Part shown: positions 53,079 to 64,000 of the stretch, piece after piece
Numbering within the stretch: the stretch's first letter is position 1
How the letters are laid out: every line of letters starts with the position of its first letter
DNA from: JAMZMI01 sp039970095
GTDB taxonomy: Bacteria > Bacteroidota > Bacteroidia > Cytophagales > Cyclobacteriaceae
Assembly (NCBI GenBank): GCA_039970095.1
Contig: JBDVMP010000053.1
Location: forward strand, 17,694-81,693
Length of the DNA stretch: 64,000 nucleotides
Direction of reading: 5' to 3'
The notes under the pieces: model-generated
Databases searched by the model: none
Told to the model about the DNA's origin: nothing
The model's input: the letters and a program-made list of their open reading frames with translations, nothing else
Program-made: the position numbers and the translations under genes

Positions 53079-55502
53079 TTACTCATCTTTCAGTGTTTCT
53101 GCAGGATTTATCATAGCTGTAGAAATAGCCCGGTGACTGATTGTCAATGCTGCAATCACAAGTGTGATGCCAAAGGCGAGAGCGAAGAACTCATAACCCA
53201 GTGAGATTCTGTAAACGTAATCTTCCAGCCACCCACTCATAACGAAATACGCGAATGGAGCCGCTACAAAAAAGGCAACAGCTGTAAGTGAGAGCATTTC
53301 CTTGGAGAACAACTTTAGAATCGTGAAAATTGAAGCGCCGAGAGCTTTCCTAACACCGATCTCCTTCGTTCTGTTGATGGCAATAAACGAGATTAAACCA
53401 TAAAGCCCCAGGCATCCAATAAGAATTGAGATCAGAGAGAATATCCTCAACAATGAAAAAACCCTTTGCTCTGTTTCGTATTCTTCGGCCAGAGCCTCAT
53501 CATAAAACTGATAGTCAACAACATCCTCAGGATAGACTTCTTCCCACGCTCTTGAGAAATCAGCCAAGGCTTCTTTCGATTCAGTCATCGAGCTTATTTT
53601 TAAAGACATTGAGTAGAATATTCTGGGCTCATATATAAGGATAGTGTAGTCGATTTCTCCACTCAAAGACTGGGTATGGAAGTCGTCCATTACCCCAATC
53701 ACTTTTTTATCTCCGTTCCATCCGGTGTGTAGGGTTTCACCAATCACGGCCTCATAGTCATCTTTGAATCCCATCAAATCAGCAATCCTCCTATTGATCA
53801 CAATATTGAGCGTGCTATCGGTTTTTCTCAGATTCCTTCCGGCAAGTAGTTTTAAGTCAAAAAAGTCAAGATATTTTTCATCGCATCCTTTGAAGTTGGC
53901 TCTGTAGCTGCTTTCAGAGTTGAGCGGCGCATAGTTGAAGTTGGACATGGAGTTGCTGTTTCCAGTCGGCTGACTTATTGCAAAGGTGATGTCCTTAATT
54001 CTGGGGCTTTCTAATACGACATTCTTAAATCGCTCCAGTTTTATCCTGTCTAATGACGGAACATCAGCATTTATAATTGCTTCCTTGTCAAACCCAAGAT
54101 CTTTTTCATTGAAATACTTCATCTGAGCAGATACCACCAGCGTGCTGATGATTAGAAACTGAGAAATAGCAAATTGAAATATTACCAGACCCTTTCGAAG
54201 AGATAAACCACCGGAGTTACTTTTCGCAGTGATTTTGCTTTTCAAAGCCAAAATGGTATTCATTCTTGCGAGCAGAATGGATGGATAAAAGCCTGAAACC
54301 GCAGTTACCGTGATGAAGAGTGTGAACAGATAAGTCCATGTCGGCAAATCATTGGTAAAGTCCAATGTGATCCTGTAGCCTATAATGTCCTCCAATGCGA
54401 TGAATCCCATTTCGGAAATAGCAAGCCCTACTATCATGGCCACTAACACGATCAATGCAATTTCCGCCATGAATTGCGTGATAAGTTGAGTTGACAGCCC
54501 TCCAATGGCCTTTCTGATACCGATTTCTTTAGCTCGGTTTGCCGCCTGTGCGGTGGCAAGGTTGATGAAGTTTATACACGCCGTGAGAATCAAAAATAGA
54601 GCAATAATGCCCAGAGCATAGATAAAGCCAATGGATATGGTTTCCTTGTATGCCCCATGTTCTTTATCAAAATGGAGCGTAGCGAATGGCTGGGGGATAA
54701 ATTTTCGTTTGGCAGTTTCCTCTTCGTCATAGTACTTGATTACGGTATCCACTAGCTTTAGCTCAAAAGCTTCAACATCGAAACCGTCATTGACCAGTAC
54801 ATAAGTATTGGTAGCTGAACTTGTGGAATTCCATTCTTTACCCTCGTAATAGTAAGGGTTGGCAACAGCCTGACTTTCGAAGTTTAGCAAGATTTCAAAA
54901 GGCAAGTTAGTGGCCGATGGAGGGTCTCCTATTACTCCTACAACCTTGAAGTCTTTTTCATAGCTTATGCTTTTTCCTAACGCTAACCCTACCTCATTTT
55001 CTTTCAAATGAAAAAGCTTTTGAGCCATTGATTTGGAGATGACCGCTGTGTAAGGCTCCAATAGGGCGGCATTCTGATTCCCTGCGATCCACTCTACGGT
55101 GAATACTTCAAAAAAGGCGTTCTCCACAAAAGCGACACCCTCATCGAAGAGAAATTTATCCAGTTCTCCATCTTCTCTTTCAACATTTATTTGGGCGTCA
55201 CCTATATAAAAGGTTCTGACAACTTTCTCAATTTCAGGGTAGTCGGCTTGTATCGCCGGCCCCAGTGGGTTGGGACTTCCCATTCCTTTGTCCAAAAAGT
55301 CCGGGTAAATGGATAAGCGTGAGATTCTGTAAATATTGTTTAGGTTCTCTTGATGCTTGTCATAACTCAACTCGTACATGATCACTTTGAAAATGACCAG
55401 TGAACAACCAATGCCCAGGGCAAGACCAAGAATGTTGATAAAGGCAAAGACCTTGTTCTTCTTTAGATTTCTGAGTGCAGTGATGATGTAGTTTTTAAAC
55501 AT
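53079..55502 (-). CDS. MacB/FtsX-like ABC transporter permease
   Basis: An 807-residue permease with the layout TM1, a large periplasmic MacB-type domain (about 45-280), three TM helices (FtsX-like block about 285-430), a second periplasmic domain (about 450-680) and a last FtsX-like TM block (about 690-800). NYIITALRNLKKNKVFAFINILGLALGIG and RAKEIGIRKAIGGLSTQLITQFM, repeated as RTKEIGVRKALGASIFTILKLF, are the family marks. The ATPase is not encoded next to it. It is divergent from the NtrC-type regulator. A sigma-54-like promoter lies just upstream. Confidence 0.92.
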   Translation of the reverse strand: MFKNYIITALRNLKKNKVFAFINILGLALGIGCSLVIFKVIMYELSYDKHQENLNNIYRISRLSIYPDFLDKGMGSPNPLGPAIQADYPEIEKVVRTFYIGDAQINVEREDGELDKFLFDEGVAFVENAFFEVFTVEWIAGNQNAALLEPYTAVISKSMAQKLFHLKENEVGLALGKSISYEKDFKVVGVIGDPPSATNLPFEILLNFESQAVANPYYYEGKEWNSTSSATNTYVLVNDGFDVEAFELKLVDTVIKYYDEEETAKRKFIPQPFATLHFDKEHGAYKETISIGFIYALGIIALFLILTACINFINLATAQAANRAKEIGIRKAIGGLSTQLITQFMAEIALIVLVAMIVGLAISEMGFIALEDIIGYRITLDFTNDLPTWTYLFTLFITVTAVSGFYPSILLARMNTILALKSKITAKSNSGGLSLRKGLVIFQFAISQFLIISTLVVSAQMKYFNEKDLGFDKEAIINADVPSLDRIKLERFKNVVLESPRIKDITFAISQPTGNSNSMSNFNYAPLNSESSYRANFKGCDEKYLDFFDLKLLAGRNLRKTDSTLNIVINRRIADLMGFKDDYEAVIGETLHTGWNGDKKVIGVMDDFHTQSLSGEIDYTILIYEPRIFYSMSLKISSMTESKEALADFSRAWEEVYPEDVVDYQFYDEALAEEYETEQRVFSLLRIFSLISILIGCLGLYGLISFIAINRTKEIGVRKALGASIFTILKLFSKEMLSLTAVAFFVAAPFAYFVMSGWLEDYVYRISLGYEFFALAFGITLVIAALTISHRAISTAMINPAETLKDE

Positions 55503-55533
55503 ATTTCTGTGTTTGAGCTATGCTTACTATTAC

Positions 55534-55548
55534 TCAAAGCTGATGCCA
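55534..55548 (-). promoter_or_regulatory. Candidate sigma-54 promoter of the permease gene
   Basis: Read on the minus strand: TGGCATCAGCTTTGA, against the consensus TGGCAC-N5-TTGC. The GG of the -24 box is kept with the right ten-base spacing, but the -12 box has GA where GC is expected. The start of transcription would fall about 20 bases before the permease ATG. Confidence 0.5.
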
Positions 55549-55603
55549 TTAAAACAAATGCCTGCTTTTCAGTGAGTTACGATTTTGTTTTAATTTCCTG
55601 TGT

Positions 55604-55628
55604 CAAACATCGTACACAAAAGTGTTTG
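55604..55628. promoter_or_regulatory. Candidate enhancer site (inverted repeat) upstream of the permease promoter
   Basis: CAAACA (55604-55609) and TGTTTG (55623-55628) form a spaced inverted repeat of 13 bases between arms. It lies 56-80 bases upstream of the sigma-54-like element and between the permease and the NtrC-type regulator. Such a position fits an upstream activator site; the short arms make chance occurrence possible. Confidence 0.35.
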
Positions 55629-55706
55629 TTTTTAATACAGAAACCTGATTGTTGATGGTCCGTTCTGAAATTATCCCAATCTTTATGTTTTAATTAATAA
55701 CAATAA

Positions 55707-57059
55707 ATGGGTAAGTACCAGGCAAAAATTCTGATCCTTGATGATGACCCGGCCGTTCTCACCACGGCAAGGTTGTTTTTAAAGCAGAAATTCGAGTATG
55801 TCCTTGGTCTGCGTGATCCCCAAGCCTTACTTCCAGCCATGAGAGAGACCAGTTTTGATGTGGTGCTGCTCGATATGAATTATGCTCCCGGCCAGAGTGA
55901 TGGACGGCAAGGGCTGGAGCTTATCAAAGAAATTACGAGCAACTACCCGGATACTGAGGTAATTCCTGTCACGGCTTATGGGGAAATTGAGCTAGCTGTG
56001 GAAGCGCTTAAGTTGGGAGCTAGAGACTTTGTAACCAAGCCATGGCAAAACGAAAAGCTACTGACTACTATTCACAACCTGCTAAACCTCCGAGTGGCAA
56101 ACTCCAAGGTAGAGTTGCTAGAGGAGGCCAATAGCGAACTTTCCTCAGGATCCATTCCGGCCATTTTGGGTTCGTCTTTGGCCATCCAGAAAATCCGCGA
56201 TCTCATAGAGAAGGTTGCCCCTACAGAAGCCAGCGTTCTCATTCTTGGTGAAAATGGAGTAGGAAAAGAATTGGTTGCTCGCCAGATTCACAGACAATCG
56301 GATCGATCAGACAAACCGTTCGTCGGCGTAGATTTGGGAGCCATCCCCACCAACCTTTTTGAGTCAGAACTCTTCGGGCATAAGAAGGGAGCTTTTACAG
56401 ATGCAGTTGCAGATAAGCTTGGCAAGTTTCAGATTGCCAATGGAGGAACAATCTTTCTTGACGAAATTGGAAATTTGGCTTTAGACCTTCAAGCCAAACT
56501 TTTGTCCGTCTTGCAGCAAAAAAAGGTGACGCCAGTAGGGGCAAATAAAAGTGTGCCCATCAATGTGAGGGTGATCGTAGCTACAAACTCTAATCTTGAT
56601 GAGAAGATAGAATCCAGTGACTTTCGACAAGATCTGCTCTATAGAATCAATACCATCGAAATTACAGTTCCGCCTCTCCGAGAGAGAAAAGGAGATGTAG
56701 CAGAGTTGGCTGACTATTTTTTTCAGATTTATAAAACAAAGTATCAGAAGAAAGTAAAACTGAGCAAAGAGGCACTCCGTGTGCTCGAAGAACATGTTTG
56801 GCCGGGCAATATCAGAGAGCTGAGTCACACCATGGAGCGTTGCGTGATTCTGACTAAGAGTGGTACTATCACCCCCGCTGATTTGGGGCTAAATAATAAC
56901 CGTCAACCGGAAGAAGACATGCTTAACCTTGAGGAAATGGAGAAGGCTTTGATTCTCAAGTCACTCAAAAAAAATAGTGGAAATATCACTCATGCAGCAC
57001 GCGATTTGGGTATTGATAGGCAAGCACTTTACCGAAGACTAGAAAAATATGGTTTATAA
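55707..57059 (+). CDS. Sigma-54-dependent response regulator, NtrC family
   Basis: A 450-residue regulator: receiver domain (1-125, phosphoacceptor Asp56 in VVLLDMNYAP), AAA+ domain with Walker A GENGVGKE (181-188), sigma-54 contact GAFTDA (228-233), Walker B TIFLDEIGNL and the WPGNIREL segment, and a Fis-type helix-turn-helix C-terminus (GNITHAARDLGIDRQALYRRLEKYGL). All motifs needed to activate sigma-54 RNA polymerase are intact. It overlaps the kinase gene by 11 bases and is divergent from the permease it probably controls. Confidence 0.95.
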   Translation: MGKYQAKILILDDDPAVLTTARLFLKQKFEYVLGLRDPQALLPAMRETSFDVVLLDMNYAPGQSDGRQGLELIKEITSNYPDTEVIPVTAYGEIELAVEALKLGARDFVTKPWQNEKLLTTIHNLLNLRVANSKVELLEEANSELSSGSIPAILGSSLAIQKIRDLIEKVAPTEASVLILGENGVGKELVARQIHRQSDRSDKPFVGVDLGAIPTNLFESELFGHKKGAFTDAVADKLGKFQIANGGTIFLDEIGNLALDLQAKLLSVLQQKKVTPVGANKSVPINVRVIVATNSNLDEKIESSDFRQDLLYRINTIEITVPPLRERKGDVAELADYFFQIYKTKYQKKVKLSKEALRVLEEHVWPGNIRELSHTMERCVILTKSGTITPADLGLNNNRQPEEDMLNLEEMEKALILKSLKKNSGNITHAARDLGIDRQALYRRLEKYGL

Positions 57060-58401
57060 CAGGTTCTTCTTTAAAACCCTGTTTAGGGTCTTATTGATAG
57101 TTGGAGTAGCCGGCACCATGGCTTTTTTATTTCCAAGGCCTGACCTGCTGTTTACCCAGATCATTTTGATCGTTGTTCTTGTGGTTCAGGTTGTTGAACT
57201 CGTTAGTTTCGTCAACACTACCAATTACGATCTCTCCCGTTTCATTTCCTCTTTCAAAGACGGAGACTATACCATCAATTTCAATCAGGCAGATCAGACA
57301 AAGTCCTTTCAATCGCTTCATCGTTCTTTCAATGATTTGGCCGTGCTCTACAAGGATCTCGAGATGACCAACGCAGCTCAAGCCCATTTTCTTGATCGGC
57401 TCGTTGACCAAATCGAGTTCGGGATCATTGTGTTCGATACCGCTGATGATCTGGTCATTATCAACCAAAAGGCACAGGAATTTCTTCAGTTACCCAAAAT
57501 CAAACAATGGCGCAATATCCAAAACCCTAATAAAAGATTTCTTGAAGACGTTTTGGCGCTTGAAGATGTGAAAAGTCAACTTGTCGAAACCAGTATTGGA
57601 GGACAAGAGCGATTCTTTTCCATAAACCTCATAACGCAGAAGCTGTGGCATCAGGAAGTAAGAATTTGCTCCTTCCAGGACATCCGATCAGAAATCCAAA
57701 ACAAGGAAATGCAAGCCTGGCAAAAGCTTATTCGGATTCTCACACATGAGACTATGAATTCAGTCACACCACTTATTTCGCTCACTGAAACGGTTCAGAT
57801 GATTCTTCAAACGCAAAGCGGAAAACGAAAATCACCTAACCAGATCACTCAATCCGAACTCATAGATATTAACGAGGCGCTCACCACTATCAAAGAAAGA
57901 GGCGATGGAATTTTGAGCTTTGTCAACAACTACAGAAAACTTGCACGTGTTCCAGCTCCTGAGTTTGGTTTGACTTCCATCAAGTCTGTCGTTGACGGGG
58001 TTTTGCGGCTTATGCGTAGCGATTTATCCGCTCATCACTTTGATTTTTCTTATGATAGGCTTGACTGTCAGATCCTGATAGACAAAACTCAAATCGAACA
58101 GGTGATTATCAACCTTCTCAAGAATGCCATAGAAGTGGTTGCGAGCGTCCCTAAACCTACCATTCAAATCAATAGCATTGTGGAGAGCAGGAGTTACAAG
58201 CTCTCCATTTCTGATAATGGACCAGGAGTGCCAATGCATGAGCAGGACAACATATTCGTACCATTTTTCACTACCAAAGAAGAAGGTTCCGGTATTGGCC
58301 TCAGTATTTCTCGCCAGATGATCAGCCAGCATGGAGGCAGTCTCGATCTCACCCATAGTTCTCATCCTACCACATTTACCATCACTTTACCAATCCCTTA
58401 G
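57049..58401 (+). CDS. Sensor histidine kinase, NtrB-like, membrane-anchored
   Basis: A 450-residue kinase with two N-terminal membrane helices (about 10-55), a PAS-like sensory region (about 100-210), the phosphoacceptor His233 in RILTHETMNSVTPLISLTE and an ATP-binding domain with NLLKNAIEVV, DNGPGVP and GSGIGLSISRQMISQHGG. The H-box THExxNSVTP belongs to the NtrB/HPK4-like group. It is encoded directly after the NtrC-type regulator with overlapping reading frames, so the two form a two-component pair. Confidence 0.93.
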   Translation: MVYNRFFFKTLFRVLLIVGVAGTMAFLFPRPDLLFTQIILIVVLVVQVVELVSFVNTTNYDLSRFISSFKDGDYTINFNQADQTKSFQSLHRSFNDLAVLYKDLEMTNAAQAHFLDRLVDQIEFGIIVFDTADDLVIINQKAQEFLQLPKIKQWRNIQNPNKRFLEDVLALEDVKSQLVETSIGGQERFFSINLITQKLWHQEVRICSFQDIRSEIQNKEMQAWQKLIRILTHETMNSVTPLISLTETVQMILQTQSGKRKSPNQITQSELIDINEALTTIKERGDGILSFVNNYRKLARVPAPEFGLTSIKSVVDGVLRLMRSDLSAHHFDFSYDRLDCQILIDKTQIEQVIINLLKNAIEVVASVPKPTIQINSIVESRSYKLSISDNGPGVPMHEQDNIFVPFFTTKEEGSGIGLSISRQMISQHGGSLDLTHSSHPTTFTITLPIP

Positions 58402-58721
58402 GTAAGGAGCATTTAGGCCCCATTTCATTGCGGGTTTGTCAATCCCGTTCTCGCCTTTATCCCTTCTTGCGTATGGTGATGTCGTGTGTATCGGTTCTAG
58501 GTTGCAGTATTATTTTCGATATTCATGCAGTAAGCCGGAGTTTTTCGGGATGGTTGTGTAAGATTTTGAATGCAGAGGGATGTTGAGTTGTTATTTTCCC
58601 AACTCCCAACACCTAATGCTCATTTGGAGTTTTTTATGCTTGCAAAGGCGGGTGTATTTCTGTGTGTTAAAAAAGAGGCAAAACTAATTGTTAAAATGGT
58701 TCAAAGTTTGTCAGGAGTTTT

Positions 58722-58729
58722 TATCTTTG
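58722..58729 (+). promoter_or_regulatory. rRNA operon promoter P1, -7 element
   Basis: TATCTTTG is a perfect TAnnTTTG. The nearest TTTG (58707-58710) is only 11 bases away, so the upstream element is weak or missing; the stretch before it is A/T-rich. Confidence 0.45.
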
Positions 58730-58901
58730 CCGTCCCTTAAACGCGAGGGTATTATTTGCGAGTAGTTTTAGAGATCTAAGACGGGCGTTGTAGCAATTAG
58801 TGAGAAGATTGAAGATGCGGGGTTTAGATAAGGTTCTTAGAGGTTTTCAGGGTTGATTTAATTGGTGAAAAATTTATTTTTCATTTTTTCTTCCCTAATA
58901 G

Positions 58902-58931
58902 TTTGAAAGTTCCAGATAATATCTAATTTTG
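58902..58931 (+). promoter_or_regulatory. rRNA operon promoter P2
   Basis: TTTG (58902-58905), an 18-base spacer, and TAATTTTG (58924-58931) agree fully with the Bacteroidota promoter consensus. An A/T-rich tract precedes it (58868-58890), as expected of strong rRNA promoters. Confidence 0.7.
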
Positions 58932-59121
58932 CATCCGCTTTGAGAGGGAGATGAGGTCAAATACGGCATCAGCAGCTTAAAAAAGCGAACAAACTGACAA
59001 GAAATTGTCCATGTTATTTAAGAAGTAGATAACATCAATTTAGTGAGGATTTAAAGTTGACTAGAGACAGAAGCTAAACCTTAGCAGTCTTAAAAGATTT
59101 GGGTCTATAATATCACTAAGA

Positions 59122-59133
59122 AAGTTCTTTGAA
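59122..59133 (+). promoter_or_regulatory. boxA-like antitermination element in the rRNA leader
   Basis: AAGTTCTTTGAA resembles the bacterial boxA (TGTTCTTTGAA type) recognised by NusB-S10, placed about 150 bases before 16S. A related GTTCATTGAC occurs before 23S. Confidence 0.55.
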
Positions 59134-59210
59134 TGGATGAAGGTAAGATAGCAAAATACTCTGATGATGATTTTGTCTTTTATAAGATAGAATTGTCTCA
59201 AACTTTGAGA

Positions 59211-59227
59211 TAAGTAGCCAAGGTTTC
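59211..59227 (+). other. 16S processing stem, 5' arm (3' arm at 60801-60822)
   Basis: CAAGGTTTC (59219-59227) pairs with GAGACCTTG (60801-60809) over nine positions with one G-U; TAAGT (59211-59215) pairs with ACTTA (60818-60822) after an internal loop. The arms flank 16S, as expected of an RNase III processing stem. Confidence 0.55.
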
Positions 59228-59278
59228 AAACACATTGTCTCTTCGGAGGCCCTGCCTTATGGTAGGTAAAATTTATAT

Positions 59279-60799
<1,521 letters not shown>

Positions 60800-60929
60800 G
60801 GAGACCTTGATGGTTACACTTATACTTTAAGTATATACTCAAAGAGAGTGTTTTGCTACTTCATACATTCAAGATATTTAAGTCAATCACCGAGAAGCGA
60901 TGATTGAAATTGACATAATGACCTACTCC

Positions 60930-61003
60930 GGGCTTGTAGCTCAGGTGGTTAGAGCGCTACACTGATAATGTAGAGGTCCGTGGTTCGAGTCCACGCAGGC
61001 CCA
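60930..61003 (+). tRNA. tRNA-Ile (GAT)
   Basis: 74 bases with acceptor stem GGGCTTG/CAGGCCC, D-arm, anticodon loop CTGATAA containing GAT, and T-arm GTGGTTCGAGTCCAC. CCA is not encoded (the sequence continues ACAC after the A). It lies in the 16S-23S spacer, the usual place. Confidence 0.96.
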
Positions 61004-61011
61004 CACGGATA

Positions 61012-61080
61012 TATCAGTTATCAGTATCTCAGTAGACAGTAATAAGGCTGTGGACTATCGACTGATAGCTGTAGACCAAA
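61012..61080 (+). repeat. tRNA spacer of repeated GTAGAC/GGACTAT words
   Basis: Between tRNA-Ile and tRNA-Ala the sequence consists of near-repeats: CAGTTATCAGTATCTCAGTAG, then CTGTGGACTATCGACTG, then ATAGCTGTAGACC. It resembles the prfB/MFS intergenic stretch 29390-29460 in word content. This may be a dispersed intergenic repeat type; exact relation is unclear. Confidence 0.35.
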
Positions 61081-61085
61081 TAACT

Positions 61086-61159
61086 GGGGGATTAGCTCAG
61101 CTGGCTAGAGCACCTGCCTTGCACGCAGGGGGTCATCGGTTCGAATCCGATATCCTCCA
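61086..61159 (+). tRNA. tRNA-Ala (TGC)
   Basis: 74 bases with acceptor stem GGGGGAT/ATCCTCC, including the G3-U70 pair that is the alanine identity element, anticodon loop CTTGCAC with TGC, and T-arm TCGGTTCGAATCCGA. CCA is not encoded. Confidence 0.97.
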
Positions 61160-61340
61160 CTCCCTTTTGGGATAATAGATAGAAGTATCTAGATAATGTA
61201 AAAGAAAAGGAGTAGGAATAATTATTGTGGTTACAAAAGAGTAATTACAAGTGTCGTTAGACACCTAATCTGGACGCAAAAGATTAGATAGTTCGATGTA
61301 GCAACCGACTATTGAAATTTGGCTATAAGCCAGAAGAAAA

Positions 61341-61350
61341 GTTCATTGAC
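61341..61350 (+). promoter_or_regulatory. boxA-like element before 23S
   Basis: GTTCATTGAC with a preceding AAAA is similar to the leader boxA (GTTCTTTGAA) and lies 63 bases before the estimated 23S start; bacterial operons commonly repeat boxA here. Confidence 0.4.
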
Positions 61351-61403
61351 ATGATGTGAAAGATTCATTGAGTAAAATCAATAAAAAACGAGTTTATCGT
61401 TAC

Positions 61404-64000
<2,597 letters not shown>

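Larger units (their letters stand above)
58402..59278 (+). other. Gene-free region and rRNA operon leader
   Basis: No coding region is evident. It holds two candidate promoters (58722-58729 and 58902-58931), a boxA-like element (59122-59133), the 5' half of a 16S processing stem (59211-59227) and an imperfect hairpin at about 58580-58615 (GTTGAGTTG...CAACTCCCAAC). The remainder of the leader (58932-59278) is AT-rich and transcribed. Confidence 0.75.

Overview
The window looks like an ordinary, gene-dense stretch of chromosome from a marine-type Bacteroidota, most likely order Cytophagales. The evidence is a type IX secretion pair (porU-porV), a TonB-dependent receptor with an N-terminal carboxypeptidase-regulatory-like domain, several promoters of the Bacteroidota TTTG / TAnnTTTG type, a 16S rRNA of Bacteroidota type, and families common in that phylum (WG-repeat, DUF2480, LemA/TPM, MacB-like lone permeases). 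The genus is not determined. I see no insertion sequence, prophage, integrase or CRISPR array.

Layout. 1-3164: 3' part of hemA, then a WG-repeat exported protein. 10511-3165 (minus): MBL hydrolase, pssA, porU, porV and a catalytically dead M16 homologue, tightly packed. 10563-15807 (plus): FAD oxidoreductase, a very large envelope protein (degenerate peptidase, propeller, barrel) and yicC, ending at a perfect 15-bp hairpin. 15890-20865: DUF2911 protein, a plus-strand set (lipoprotein-like, MazG-like, DUF2721, YciI), then a minus operon xth-gcvT-comB. 21098-22068: two tandem SiaC-like (DUF1987) genes. 23633-22065 (minus): rnhB, a helical-repeat protein, csaA-like. 23761-26175: TonB receptor. 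28012-26179 (minus): arsR-SRPBCC-DoxX-YdeI operon behind twin palindromic operators. 28287-31270 (plus): prfB with its programmed +1 frameshift, an MFS transporter, YhhN. 34003-31358 (minus): grpE, dnaJ, a surface protein. 34956-36571: lemA divergent from two TPM genes, followed by a broken lipoprotein gene. 40309-37249 (minus): M42 peptidase, hpt, adk, obg. 40394-41908: membrane protein, hemE. 44318-41961: hybrid histidine kinase. 45619-44423 aspartate aminotransferase, then a CBS protein. 46554-49508: phosphoesterase, GDPD, PfkB kinase. 49655-53075: rpmH, rnpA, S41 protease, tsaB, DUF2480. 55502-53079: MacB/FtsX-like permease, divergent from an NtrC-type regulator and its kinase. 58402-64000: rRNA operon (leader, 16S, tRNA-Ile, tRNA-Ala, 5' part of 23S).

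How the genes fit together. PorU and PorV form the type IX sortase/shuttle pair that processes and attaches secreted proteins at the outer membrane. GrpE and DnaJ serve DnaK. RNase P protein, L34, RF2, Obg, TsaB, YicC and the rRNA/tRNA operon make a translation and RNA-maturation group. The NtrC-like regulator and kinase probably control the divergent permease through a candidate sigma-54 promoter.

No clearly new multi-gene system stands out. The items most worth checking are the large degenerate-peptidase/propeller/barrel protein, the porUV-linked dead M16 protein, the tandem SiaC-like genes, the frameshifted lipoprotein, the half zinc finger of DnaJ, the sigma-54 promoter/enhancer arrangement, and the operators upstream of arsR and grpE.
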